From positions 60,671,501-60,735,500 of the forward strand of contig NC_077240.1 of the NCBI RefSeq assembly GCF_947179165.1: a stretch of 64,000 nt of DNA, in the 5' to 3' direction. The notes under the pieces are model-generated. The model had not been told where the DNA came from. It made no database searches and saw nothing but the letters and a program-made list of their open reading frames with translations. The position numbers and the translations under genes were made by a program. The DNA comes from Solanum dulcamara (Eukaryota > Streptophyta > Magnoliopsida > Solanales > Solanaceae). Positions 34,565 through 46,936 of this stretch are shown here, one piece after another; position 1 is the first letter of the stretch; each line of letters opens with the position of its first letter.

Positions 34565-37500
34565 TGATTAGTACAATTTGTTGGAATGCAAGGAGTATTA
34601 ATACTCAAGGCGCCTTAGACAGACTTCAAAAACTCAAGGATTATCACAACCTATCCATGTTAACAATTCTGGAACTATTTGCAAATCAATCACAGCTCAA
34701 CCACTAAAGAAATCAATTGAGAATGGATAGTGCCATCCATAATCCCAATAACAAGATTTGGTTGTTTTGGAATCAGGATGTGGACTGCTCTGTTATAGAT
34801 CAAGATGAACAGCAGGTTACTTGTGAAATCAAACATGTCGCTAATCCTAATTCCCATATTATTACCTTTGTTTATGCCAAGTGTAAGGATTATATGAGAA
34901 GGAATCTCTGGGATAAAATGTTGCAGTATGTTAACACAAACAAACCATGGTGCACTATTGGAGACTTTAATGTGATCACAGATGTTGAAGAAAAACTAGG
35001 AGGGCAACCATACAATATGAACAAAAGTTTTGAGTTCATAAGTGTAATTGAAGCATGTGGTCTCACTGATTTGGGCTTCTATGGGCAGAATTTTACATGG
35101 TGCAACAACAGGGACATGGAAGCTAGAATATTGAAGAGGTTGGACAGGGCCATGGTGAATGATAGGTGGTTAGAGATAATGCCTATGACTACCATGACTC
35201 ATCTTGCTTCTACAGGTTCAGACTACTATCCTCTTTTACTTGAATGCAAGGAGACTCACAGTAATCCTATAAAATACTTCAAGTTCCTTAATTGCTGGGT
35301 GGAGAATGAGTCCTTTTTGGACACTGTTAGAGCCTGCTGGGAAGAATCTATTGAAGGTAATCCAATGAGAATATTCCATATGAAACTTAGAGGGTGGCAA
35401 ACACTATTAGCACTTGGTCAAGACAACAATATGGAGACATATATGAAGCTGTCAAGGATTTTGAACAAAAGGTACAACAAGCAGAAGAGGCTATCATCCA
35501 ACACAATTCTGAAAGTAATAGGAGCAAGCTTAATCAGGTGAATGCTCAGTACATTAGATATTTGAAAACAGAGCATTCCATCCTTAAGCAAAAAACTCAG
35601 CTTCAGTGGTTTAAGGATGGAGATGCCAACTCCAAATATTTTCATGTTATCATCAGAGGAAGGAGAAGAAGATTATTTATTCATAAAATCACTGATGACC
35701 AAGAAAACACCATTCAAGGTGATCAAAACATAGCTATTGCTGCCTGTGAATACTTTGAGAAGATCTTTACTGGAAAAGAGGATTTGATCAATGAAGATAT
35801 CCTAAAATGCATACCCAATACCATCACAGCTCAGCAAAACCTAATTCTTAATGCTATGCCAACCAAGAAGGAGTTGAAAGCTGCTGTATTTTCTCTCAGT
35901 GATGTGTCTGCTGCAGGTCCTGATGGATTTAATGGCAAATTCTTCCATACTTGTTGGGATATTATTAGTGAAGATTTGTTAAACTTAGTAAAGTACTTTT
36001 GTTGTGGACATTCTATTCCCAAGTTCATCACATATGCTTGTTTGGTTCTACTCCCAAAAGTAGACCATCCTAATAAACTTTCAGATTTCAAGCCTATATC
36101 ACTCAGCAACTTCACCAATAAAGTGATTTCTAAAGTCCTTTACCTCAGACTAGCCCCAATTCTCCCTCAGGTAATCTCTGAAAATCAGTCTGGGTTTGTA
36201 CAGGGAAGAAGCATTTCTGAAAATATTATATTAGCACAAGAGATCATTCATGGCATCAAAAAACCAAAGATTGGAGACAATGTTGTTATCAAACTAGACA
36301 TGGTCAAAGCCTATGATAGGGTGTCTTGGTCATTTATATGTCTAGTTATGAGAAGAATGGGTTTTGGAGATGTATTTATTGACATGGTTTGGAGGTTAAT
36401 GGCTAATAACTGGTACTCAGTTATTATGAATGGAGGTAGGCATGGTTTCTTTCATTCTACAAGAGGCCTCAAACAGGGAGATCCTTTGTCTCCAGCCCTA
36501 TTTATTTTAGGTGCTGAGGTGCTGTCAAGACTACTCAACAACCTTCATCAACACTATTTGTACACAGGCTTTCACATGGAGAAGAATGGTCCTTCAATTA
36601 ATCACCTGAGCTTTGCTGATGATGTAATTATTTTCACTTCAACCTCCAACTTTTCCCTCAAGCTGATCATGAAGACTATGCAGCTATATGAACACACATC
36701 AGGACAGCTTATTAACAAAGAAAAGAGTCAATGTATGATCCCTCTGAATACTGATCCAGCTATTATTGAAAGGGTAACTTCTATCACTGGTTTCAAATCA
36801 ACTCATGACCCTATTACCTATTTAGGATGTCCCTTATATATTGGGGGTCAAAGAATCATTTACTTTACTAGTATGGTCTCCAAAGTGATCTCTAGGATTA
36901 GAGGATGGAAGACCAAAATATTGAGCTATGGGGGAAGAGCTACTCTTATTAAGTCAGTGTTGCAATCCCTTCCAATCCACCTGCTGTCAGCTCTCACCCC
37001 TACAGTCACTACCCTTAAACAAATTACAAGGCTTATGGCAGATTTTTTTCTAGGGCTGGGACAAAGAAAAGAGAAAATACCATTGGGCATCCTGGGAGAC
37101 ACTCAGCTACCCTGTGGAGGAAGGGGGTATTGGTATGAAAAACATACAAGATGTGTGCTTGGCCTTGCAATACAAACAGTAGTGGACCTTCAGGTCCAAG
37201 AAGACACTATGGGGAGAATTCTTAAAGGCTAAGTACTGCCAAAGAGCACATCAAGTGATAAAAAAATGGAATACAGGTCAATATCTTATGTGGAAGCATA
37301 TGGTGGCAAATAAAATGAATATTGAGCCTCATATAAATTGGCACATAAATTCAGGTACATGCAGCTTTTTGTGGGATGATTGGATGGGTATAGGACCCCT
37401 AGCTAATCACAATAGCTATCTACCAAGGCTCAATAATACTACAGTCTCTGAATACCTGGAGAATAGGGAATGGAATGTGCAGAAAATCAGAAAAGATGCC

Positions 37501-38724
37501 CCTCCTCAGCTGGTGCAGCAGATACTTAGCACTGATATTATCTACAAACACAACATACCTGATCAAGCTTGCTGGAAACTAAATTCTCATGGTGGCTTCA
37601 CATGCAAATCTGCTTGGGAACAAATCATGGAGAAGAAAGCTAGGACCTTAACTGATGGCAGCACTTGGCACACCAATATTTCTTTCAAAGTTTCCTTTCT
37701 ACTTTGGAGAGATCTCAGATATAAGCTGCCCACCAATAATAAACTTGTCCAGTTTAGAGTAGCACCAGCAGCATGCTCTTGTTGCTACAGACCTGGATTG
37801 GATGATATAGAGCACATATTTGCTTTTGGAGATTTTGCCAAGCATATTTGGCAACAATTCTCCAGTTCCTAGGGGATCCTGCATGACACCATGTCCCTGA
37901 GATGCATCTTGATGAAGTGGTGGACTTCCAAGCCCAATAATGATGTCCATAAGCTCATGTTGCAGGCCACTCCTATCTTTGTTTGTTGGCATATATGGAA
38001 GAATAGATGTGCAAGCAAGTATGTAGGAAAGAAATCTAGTGTTACTAGAGTTAAATTCTCCATAGGTAAGGATCTATACGTGCTGATAAACAATGCTTAC
38101 CCCTACATTAAGTGGCCAGAGAGCTGGAAGGAGCTAGTTACTATGGTAGAACAATGCCAGCATGATATGAGAGTGATCAAAGTGGTGTGGATTAGGCCTC
38201 CACCTTCCATAGTGAAGTTGAATACTGATGGAAGTGCACTAGACAACCCTGGGAAAATTAGAGCAGGGGGAATATTAAGAGACCACAATGGGAACTTAAT
38301 ATATGCCTTTGCAACTCCTTTGGGATAGGGTACTAACAACCAAGCAGAGGTGCAAGCAGTAACTATTGGCATCAAATGGTGCCTCCAACATAGCTACAAT
38401 AGAGTGATATTGGAAGTTGATTCAGAATTATTGACCAAGTGGCTGAAACAAGATATCAAACCACCTTGGAGCATTTACAAATATGTTGCAAATTTGCAGT
38501 CTTTGGTCTAGCTCCTGGAATTCTTCCAGTGCATACACATATTCAGAGAAACAAATCACCCTGCAGATACCTTATCTAAATGCAGCCACATGTTCAATCA
38601 GACACAACAATTCTACAACTTACAGCAGCTTCCAAAAAAAACAAAGGGTTACTTCAAGATGGACAAGCTAGGACTGGCAAGTTTCAGAAGGAAAAGCCTA
38701 AAAAGGATCAAACAACCTCCTTGA
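34564..38724 (+). pseudogene. LINE 2 ORF2: endonuclease, reverse transcriptase, RNase H (broken)
   Basis: This is the catalytic protein of target-primed reverse transcription. Endonuclease (34564-35250): ICWNARSINTQG, TIGDFNVIT, LKRLDRAMVN; the usual SDH reads SDYYPL, so the catalytic histidine is lost. There is a stop near 34705. Reverse transcriptase (35394-37232): AAGPDGFNGKFF, ENQSGFVQGRSISENI, KLDMVKAYDRVSW, GLKQGDPLSPALF and the active site FADDVIIF. A zinc-ribbon-like LLWRDLRYKLPTN region follows at 37255-37872. RNase H (38200-38600): NTDGSALDNPG, NNQAEVQA, EVDSELL, ETNHPADTLSK, with all four acidic/His positions present. Frameshifts near 35420 and 37150-37250 and stops at 37870, 38326 and 38508 inactivate it. 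It ends RRKSLKRIKQPP. Confidence 0.93.
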
Positions 38725-40182
38725 TTAATATATCTTAAGTCAGATTGTGTAATAGTTTCCTATATGTATTTTGTAATGTACTGTTTCTTAGTCAACATAG
38801 CTATGTCATATTGTAAAGGGAGAGTCTCCCTAGTTTATTGCTTTCATAGAATAATCAACATACCACTAGAGGTAAAGAATAGAGTAGAGGTCTTATCCTT
38901 TCTTCTCATTCTTGGATGTGTAGGTAGGTGCAGACATACAATAGACCATCCAGCAATTGGAGGCCCATTCATGGTTGCAACACACATGCAACATCCCACA
39001 ACAAGATCACCAACAACCAACACCCTACAACACCTTGATGAATCACACAACACCAACAACAACCAATAGGAATCTGCAGAACACCATCAACCAATAGAGT
39101 GCAAGCCTACTGTTTGTTTTGTTGATTGTTTCTTGTTTGATTGTTTTTGTGCAGGTGTAAAAAATCCATCAACTTCCAATAGGCAGCACTCACTATGGTT
39201 GTTTCTCAACAATGCAACTACAGCAGATGAGGAAACCAAACAACCCCTGCTGGAGCAACTGTTGGAACCAACAAGAGCTCCACTACTCTTGGACCTCCCC
39301 TTTGTGTTTGCTTGTTTGTTTATGCAGGTTGCTGGAGCATCAGAAGCTGCAAAATCTAACAAGCTGCAGTTGCACAAGCCATGTACTATAGAAGCAGTAG
39401 CTGACCTGGAAGATCTTCAACCATTTCCAGCATACAACAACAACAACCCTAAATCCCTTACAGATACCAGAGCAACAACAGTAGTACTTGTTTGTGGTCC
39501 AACTGATTCTGCAGGTCACACAGAAGCTCCATATGCATCAATCATTCAACAACATCAGCAACAATACAAGCCAAAAGCAACACACAATTCAGCAACAGTC
39601 AGCAAAATCTCAATAATATGCATCATGCAACATCAAACTGATCCCACATGTTATAGTATGATAGCATATATAGCAACTACAGACCTCAAGAAGTCACAAC
39701 CCAAACGGATAACTGGAGACGTTAGTCGAGCGACCTTGAAAAAGTTAGCCGACTGAAGACTCATCAAATAAAATACATCCATATGTCACCAAATATGGAA
39801 CACCATGCACTGACATTGCATGAAGCACTCGCATCTCATGGACAAGCTCGGTATGAAAAAGATTAAGAAGGCGAAGATGAAATAAACGATCTCGATCCAT
39901 GGAAATTGGAAGTTTCATATACTTGTTCTTCAATTTAGCTATGTTTTAATGTAGCTTAGTTGAATAGAACTAGTGTAGGTTTTCTTCTTGTATTGACATG
40001 GAAGGGGAGAGTCTCCCTTATTTACGTTTTTCTTAGTTTTATTGTATCGAGAGGAGTCCTCTCATAGGTTTATCGCTTTCCATCTACCAATGGAGATGAG
40101 CTGGCCGATCTTAGTAGGTCGGCTGACTTATGAACCATCTTAAGTTCGGAGGTAAGGTTTATGCCCCCCTCCGTGTATTTTA
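38725..40182 (+). other. LINE 2 3' tail with CAG|GT modules
   Basis: GGGAGAGTCTCCC occurs at 38818-38830 and again at 40005-40017, bracketing 1.2 kb. Within it, T/G-rich tracts end in TGCAG|GT near 39156, 39328 and 39514, with TGTAG|GT near 38920. A 207-codon open frame (39133-39756) ends with KRITGDVSRATLKKLAD, the peptide repeated in LINE 1. The last 180 bases match the LINE 1 end. The function of the tail is unknown; recognition by the reverse transcriptase is the obvious candidate for its last part. Confidence 0.75.
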
Positions 40183-40203
40183 TTAAAAAAAAAAAAAAAA
40201 AAA

Positions 40204-40217
40204 ATGTAGCCATATCT
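40204..40217. repeat. Right target-site duplication of LINE 2 (14 bp)
   Basis: Exact copy of 30607-30620. Confidence 0.93.
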
Positions 40218-40658
40218 GATTACGTCTACACTCTTTCATGAGCTTCATCCTTTCTAGCTGATTTTAAGATTTATAATTTTTAATAACAGATTGTAAAACA
40301 TATTCAATATAACAGGAAATTTTATTCATTATTTATGATTGTGAAGCTAAATGATTATCACACTTACACAAATAAAAAAATTTAGTCAAGAAAAATATAC
40401 CCTAATTATTTATTTTTCTTGAGAAACTTGTTTCTATGTTTTTTTATTGCTTTCTTTCATAATTATGAAAATACTAGTTTCTGGGCACGTTTGTTGCATG
40501 TGTATCCCAATTCTGTCTGTATTAGTTTTTTTAAAAAAATAATAAGACAATATCAAAATATGTGAGTAATGAGTATTATAAACTTGAAGAAGGAAAGTAC
40601 AAGCTGAATTTGATAAATAATTAGCCTACTCAAATGACGAGATTGTTCAATACAATAT
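40218..40658. other. Unassigned AT-rich sequence
   Basis: This stretch lies between LINE 2 and the LTR of element F. No gene or repeat was recognised. Confidence 0.5.
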
Positions 40659-42790
40659 TGTAACACCCCAAAATATTCTAATTTAGATCAGTCCAGAAGA
40701 GCCTAATAGAAAGTGAAAAAGTTCTCAGAACAATGAACCACGAGTGACACCTACAATCTGTAGAAGGAGCTACGGGTCGTAGGTGGGGCTTGTATCTATC
40801 TTATGACTTAGTGGTATATTAAGTCTCCTTCAACTCGCCTATGGATGGCTTTTACGTCCCGTAAGAGTTCCTACGGATCATAGGTGGTGGCCGTAGGAGG
40901 GATCTAGAGACTCAAAAACTCAAGCATGCAGGATGATTAGGGTCCCTAGCCCATAGAAAGATTTGTAAACCCAACCTCAGGGATCCCCTTATTTCAGTCC
41001 TATGACTCCCCTTGTACGACCAGTAGGAGGGTCTACGATCTGTAGAAGAGATTTGTAGGCCCAACCCTTACAATTATAATAAGCTCTAGTAGGTGTACCA
41101 ATTTGATACAAGAGGGCTCCTATGGCCCGTAGAAACTTCTACATACCATAGGATGTACTCGTAAATGGAATCTATCTATTTTAATGAGTGGTAATTTTAT
41201 CTTTTCCCCACTCTTTTCAAGTCAAAACCTTAATATTTTCAGAATAAATGGAGTCCCTTATCAGTGTCATATGACCTTTTCACTCATAATCAAGTCTAAC
41301 ACTTTGAGCAAGGTTTCAAGAGGAGAAAAAACTAGGGTTCAAGCGTCTTCATCAAATTCTTCGAGTTTCATCAAGAACATCATTCTTCCAAGTATCTAAG
41401 GCTACTCATAGTATTGGACTAAGTTCATCCTCACACCCTACATCTAAATTTAGTTAGTACAGGATTAACCTAAGGATATAATCCAAGTTTCTTTGAGTTC
41501 TGGAATTGAGATTTCATTTGTTCTATTGAATTTTAGTATTATGTTTATTGTGTATATGTTTCTTCATGTGTAATTCTGTTAGTTAGATTATAGTTCATGA
41601 TTATCACTCACATGAACCCTACGATAGTTTGGAAGTTGAAACAGTTGCATTGCTGTAAAATATGCATGATTTCAGACTTTGTGTGAACTAAAGTATTTAT
41701 ACATTACTTTATCTTGAGAATGAGTTTGAGAAACATGAGCGATTTTTAAATCCATTTGCTGAAATTAAGAAAGTTTGTTGTTTTAAAAGGGAAGTATAAT
41801 AAGTTTGAGAAAGAGTTCAGTCAGACTAAGTTAAGTTCAATGAGACTTAAAGAGATGTATTTTGAGTGTTCTACTCACAATATTATATGCGCATTAATGC
41901 ATGTTTTTTGGAGTAGTAATAAGAACCGATTTGGGTAAAATTTTACATAAATCAAATGTCATAAACTACGTAGCCAGCATAGGATAGGTTCATGTTGTTG
42001 GTTTTGGTGACTCCTCACTCCAGTTCCTGATATGGAATTTTATATGGATCCATGAGTTGAGATTGTGTCCTTTATCCTAGAAAAGTAATGGATGGCTCTG
42101 ACAATGTGAGCAGTATGTTGTATAATCATCAGGCTCATATTAATGATTATCAGTTAGACAAACTCCCCAAAAGAGAAAACGTTAGTCGTATTTTGAATCC
42201 CATTTACTATCTTATATTATGTTAAGCATTCACATATTTTTCATACTTTCATTGTTTACTTAAGCCGAGTTACTATCAGTAATTATTCATGAGTATTCAG
42301 TTCGATTTATTTTTATTTAGCAATTTTACATATAGTACATACCATGTACTGAAGTATTTTGATCATTTTATGATACAGACACGGGTGTTAGAGATCATCA
42401 ACCAGTGCTTCATTGAAGATCACCTTTTCTTAGCTTTTGGTGAGACCTCCTTGTATTTGGAGGAACTCCTTTACTTTTTACTTATTCAATATTTCTGTTT
42501 CTTTTGGGGAAGATGTGGGTTGTCCTGATACCAATTCAGAGTTACTTAGAGGCTTCACAGATCGATTCAAGAGTCATTCTAGTATTTTAGAGTTAATTTT
42601 ACATAATGAGAGTATTTTCAGACAACTTTATGAGATTTGTTCTTTAGTAGATTTAAAATTCCCTCTACCTTATATTTTTGTATAAAGTTAAGCCTTTCAC
42701 TTAGTAGTTATCCTGGTCAAGGGTTAACTTAGGACTAACAATGGTTTTAGAGTATCGGACATGCCTAGGGTATAGACTCGGGGGGTGACA
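40659..42790 (+). mobile_element. 5' LTR of gypsy element F (2.13 kb)
   Basis: It starts TGTAACACCCCAAAATA and ends GGGGGGTGACA, with a primer site three bases on. Related LTR sequence is at 54290-54640 (plus) and 54995-56316 (minus). The first third carries many CTACGG..CGTAGG-like dyads (around 40755-41160). The frame 42289-42528 and similar have no homology. Confidence 0.85.
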
Positions 42791-42793
42791 ACA

Positions 42794-42806
42794 TTGGTAT
42801 TAGAGT
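42794..42806 (+). other. Primer-binding site of element F
   Basis: TGGTATTAGAGTA, initiator-Met tRNA type, lies three bases after the LTR end at 42790. Confidence 0.82.
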
Positions 42807-42997
42807 AGAGAGTTTCAAGAGTCGTAAGATTTCTATTACGATATATCTAGTAGAGTCCTTCTTATCGGTGTGAAGCGTGCCACATCTATAATCGGGAGGA
42901 TACCAGACATTAGAAAGACTCACCCTTCTTTCATACACTAATTTGTGAAACTCTATAAAAGTTCCTTCTAACTCATGCGTTTATACATTTTTAGATC

Positions 42998-44175
42998 ATG
43001 CCTCCAAAGATCATCTTCAGTCAAAGGAATGACACCAACACTAAGATTTCTCTAACTCTTGTGCCTCTACATTTGAGGATGTAGACCATTAAAAGAGCTC
43101 GTCTGTCTAATAAAGTTAATGATGCTGGAACTCAGGAGGTTCCACAGACAAATGCTCCACACTTTTCCCTCACTTTAGAGAAAATATTCATAGGAGCGAT
43201 CACTATGCTCACTCAGCTGACGGCTGTCCAGTCAGGATGCCAATCACTACCTCTAGTTCCCAAGAGTCCTTATATGCTACAAGGATCATACATTTACTCA
43301 GAATGAATCCACCCATCTTTACCAAGTCTAAGGTAGAAGGGGATCCTAAGAATTTCATTATGATTTATGGAAAATTCTCAAGGCCATGCATGCTATTGGG
43401 GTTGAGGGAGTTGAGCTTGTTTTTTATCATCTCAAGGATATATCTAACATCTGGTACCACCAGTGGGAAGAGGGTCATGGTGAGGATGTTGAGTCACTTG
43501 TGTGGGATGAGTTTGAGAGTGCTTTCTTGGACCACGTCTTACCTAGAGAATTGAGATAGGCAAAGGTGGAAGACTTTGTAAATCTGAAGCAAGAGTTGTT
43601 AACAACGAATGAGTACAATCTTAAGTTCATTCAGGTGTCTAGGTATTATCCATAGATTGTCCCAAATGTGAGGTCTAAGATAAGGAATTTTATCTCTGAT
43701 TTAGGCAAACATATGAAAAAAGAGTGCAAAGACGATTTGCTGATTTCAGATATAGACACCTTCAGACTTATGGTGTATGCACAACAGATTGAGGATGAAT
43801 AGAAGAAAGATTGGGACGAGAATCAAAATAATAAAGCAAGGTTGGTGTGGAATGAGTCTAACCATCAAAAGGTTAGTAATGGCAACCAGTCATTCTTCCA
43901 GAAGTGGTCTTCTAGCTATGCACCATCATCGACAAATGCACCAGCATCGAAGAAAAGGAATATCATAGGTCGCAGAGTAATCAAAATTTTAGAGTTTAGG
44001 TTTCTTTGTCTCAAGAAAGTGTGTCCCAAGGTACTTCGCGAAAGCCACCTTGTAGTAAGTGTGGTAGACTCTTTTGGGAGAGTGTCATGATGGCACTAGC
44101 GATTTTTAAAAGTGTGGTCAGATGGGTCACTATATGAGGGACTGCTTAACAAAAAAGAAAGGTCATGGGAAGTAA
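42998..44175 (+). pseudogene. Gypsy gag remnant, element F
   Basis: The likely start is ATG 42998 (MPPKIIFSQRND). Around 43300 it reads LRMNPPIFTKSKVEGDPKNF, the gypsy gag core, followed by blocks matching WDEFESAFLD and further frames to 43800. A knuckle CGQMGHYMRDC lies near 44115-44150, preceded by CSKCGR. Frame changes and stops make it non-functional. Confidence 0.8.
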
Positions 44176-44259
44176 GGCCCAGTCTTCAGCAGCAACACCA
44201 TCAGGCAGAATTTCCCTAAGAGGACTACTTTAGGGACAAGTAGAGGTTTACACCATTAA

Positions 44260-44902
44260 TATGCCATTGCTAATGGCCAAGATGAGGAGAACTCGCCAAA
44301 TGTTGTCAATGGTATTCTTAAATTCTTTTCTCTTGATTTTTATGTCTTACTTGATCCAGGTCAAATTTGTACTTTATGACTCCATAGATAGTTGTGACGT
44401 TTAGGATTTGTCCCGAACATCTTCTAGAGCCCTTCACTGTCCATACTCCTATTGGTGAGTCCATTCTAGATAAAAGAGTTTATAAAAAGTATACAATTTC
44501 CATATATCACAAATACACCACATCCTACTTAGTTGAGTTGGATATGTTAGATTTCAATGTCATTTTAGGTATGGACTTGCTTTATTCTTATTGTGTCTCA
44601 GTCGATTCAAGAAATAGAGTGTCAAATTCTAGTTTCCTAATGAGCTAGTTATTGAGTTGAAGGGTAGTCTTGTAGTGCCTATGGGTCATTTCATTTCATA
44701 CTTTAAGGCCAGAAAGTTAGATTTAAGGGGTGTATCTACCCATTGTGTAAGTTAAAGATGCTAGTGTAGAGACATGATCCCTTTAGCAATTCTAGTCATG
44801 AATAAGTTCCCAAAAGTTTTTCCTGATGATTTACTAGGAGTCCCTCTGTATTGGGAGATAGATTTTCTTCTTGATACTCATCCTATTTCCATACCACCTT
44901 AT
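44260..44902 (+). pseudogene. Gypsy protease and start of RT, element F
   Basis: The protease shows a degenerate active site LLDPGQICT (family FDPGSTYS) near 44350, then DFNVILGMDLLYSYCVSVDS at 44394-44648. RT begins near 44774 with [15 protein letters not shown] and HPISIPPY. It is cut at 44902 by LTR-like sequence. Confidence 0.8.
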
Positions 44903-45146
44903 TGTAAAAACCCCGAAAGTTGGATAGCTAAAGCAGGAAGAAAAGTTGCAAAAAAACAAATTCTGGTGCAAACTCCTACAAGCCAACATATAAGTCGTAG
45001 GAAGTTCTACAAGTCATAGGAAGGAAATCATAGGGAGCTAGGACTTGGGGTAAAATTTTGAAGTCTGAGATGGAACACTTTGATGAACCATAGGAAAAAT
45101 AGCGATCTGTAGGAAGAGCCTAGCAGTGGTTTTTGATTTAAAAATA
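44903..45146 (+). mobile_element. LTR-like fragment replacing RT in element F
   Basis: It begins TGTAAAAACCCCGAAAG, an LTR-type 5' end, directly after the codons for SIPPY. It carries GTAGGAAGTTCTACAAG-type text like the start of the F-family LTR. RNase H coding resumes at about 45147. About 1 kb of RT and early RNase H is missing, so this is insertion plus deletion, not a simple insertion. No flanking duplication was seen. Confidence 0.6.
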
Positions 45147-46925
45147 TAGAGTCACTATCTCTATAGCATGCATGTGGATATGTTTACTAACCATAAAAGT
45201 TTTCAATATGTCTTCATCCAAAAAGAGCTAAAGCAAAGGAGATGGCTTGAGTTGCTCAAGGATTATGCCATGAGCATTCTCTATAACCCAGATAAAACTA
45301 ATGTTGTTTTTGATCCTCTTACCAGGTTATCCATGTAGAGTGTTGCTTATGTTGAGGAAGAAAAGAAGGAGTTGGCTAAGGAAGTGCATAGACTTGTAAG
45401 TTTGGGAGTTGGCCTTGTGGACTCAAATGAAGGTTGTATCATTATTTAAAATGGGGTTGAATCATAACTAGTGGTAGAGGTGAAGGAGAAACAAGACCAA
45501 GACCCTAATCTAACTGAGTTAAAGGAAGATGTTCATAAGCAGGAGGTTATGCCTTTTGCACAAGAGGGAGATGGTGTATTGAGATATCAAAGTAGATTGT
45601 GTGTTCCAAATATTGATGGTCTCCATGACAGGATCATGGCAGAGGCCCATAGCTCTAGATATTTAATTCATCTGGGTTCCACAAAGATGTACCATGATTT
45701 GAGAGAAGTCTACGGGTGGAATGGTTTGAAGAGATATATTTCAGACTTTGTTTCTAAGTGTCCGAATTTTCAACAAGTAAAAGTTGAGCACTAAAGGCCT
45801 ATGGTGTACCTCAGAATTTAGAGATGCCAGAGTTAAAATGGGAGATGATCAATATAAACTTCATTACAGGCTTACTACAATCTCATTGACAAAATTATTC
45901 AATTTGGGTGATTGTAGATCGAATGACTAAATTAGCTCACTTCTTAGCAGTCAACACCACAAATTCATTAGAGGATTGTGCTACATTGTACATCCGTGGG
46001 ATAGTTAGAATTAATGGATTTTCTTTGTCTATTATTTCAAATAGAGGTTCTTAGTTCACTGCCCAGTTTTGAAAGTCATTTAAGAAAGATCTAGGTTCAA
46101 AGGTGAATCTTAGTACCGCATTCCATCCCTAAACAAATGGAATCCCTAAACAAACAGTCAGGCAGAGCGTACAATTTAGCTCTAAAGTATATGTTAAGAG
46201 TTTGTGTTTTAAAGGTAATGGGGATGATTACTTGTCTCTCATAGAATTTGCGTACAAAAATATTTATCACTCAAGTATTCAGATGGATTATTATGTCGAT
46301 ATTTATGGGCAGAGGTGTATATCATCACTTGGTTGGTATGAAGTTGGTGAAGTTGAGTTGATATGTTCAAAATTACTTCATTAGTCTATGGAAACTGTGA
46401 ACATCACCCAAGATAGGTTGAAAATAGCAGAAAATCGTCAAAAGTCCTACAGTGATGTAAGGAGAAAAGACTTATAGCTTAAACTGAATGATTGTGTATA
46501 TTTTAAGGTTTCCCCTTAAATGGTGTTATGAGATTTGGGAAAAAGGAAAAACTCAGTCCTCGTTACATTGATCCCTATCATAGTACAAAGAGGGTTGATA
46601 ATGTAGCTTATGAGTTATAGCTACCATCAAAATTAGAGATTGTTCGTCCAATATTTCACATGTCTATGCTTAAGAAGTGTTTGGGAGATTCTTCACTCAA
46701 TTTTCCTACAGAAAGCTTAGCTGTGAAGTATAGATTATCTTATAAGGAGATTTCGGTCAAGATTCTTGATCGCTAGGTTTGCAAATTTATAACCAAAGAG
46801 GTTACTTTAGTATAGGTTTTGTGGAGAAATCAATTTGTTGAAGAGGATAAATTGGAAGTCGAAGAAGTTATGAAAGATATATACCCTCATCTATTCGTTC
46901 TTCCTAGTTTCGATGTTGAAGGTAA
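45147..46925 (+). pseudogene. Gypsy RNase H-integrase remnant, element F
   Basis: It resumes in RNase H with HYLYSMHVDMFTNHKSFQYV and RWLELLKDYAMSILYNP. Integrase zinc region (45471-45794): GDGVLRYQSRLCVPNIDGL, AHSSRYLIHLGSTKMY and KCPNFQQVKVEH, where the last zinc cysteine is phenylalanine. Core: NFITGL, VIVDRMTKLAHFLAV near 45860-45950, then FAYKNIYHSSIQMD at 46250 and a C-terminal domain to about 46925 (LRNQFVEED-like, YPHLFVLPS). There are many stops. It then abuts pol of element G. Confidence 0.85.
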
Positions 46926-46936
46926 TATTCCTTTCC

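Larger units (their letters stand above)
30621..40203 (+). mobile_element. LINE 2: structurally complete L1-like retrotransposon (9.58 kb)
   Basis: It is bounded by a perfect 14-bp target duplication and ends in about 21 A residues (40183-40203). Order: short 5' UTR (30621-30713), ORF1 (30714-34564), ORF2 with endonuclease, reverse transcriptase and RNase H (34564-38724), and a 1.48-kb 3' tail. It is larger than typical plant LINEs (6-7 kb) because of the giant ORF1 and long tail. It has several stops and frameshifts, so it is no longer self-mobile, but its ends are intact. It is the same family as LINE 1, in inverted orientation. Confidence 0.93.

Noticed and set aside
39133..39756. Host gene exon with splice acceptor just upstream
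   Set aside because: It lies inside LINE 2 between its ORF2 and poly(A), and part of it is repeated in LINE 1, so it belongs to the LINE tail.
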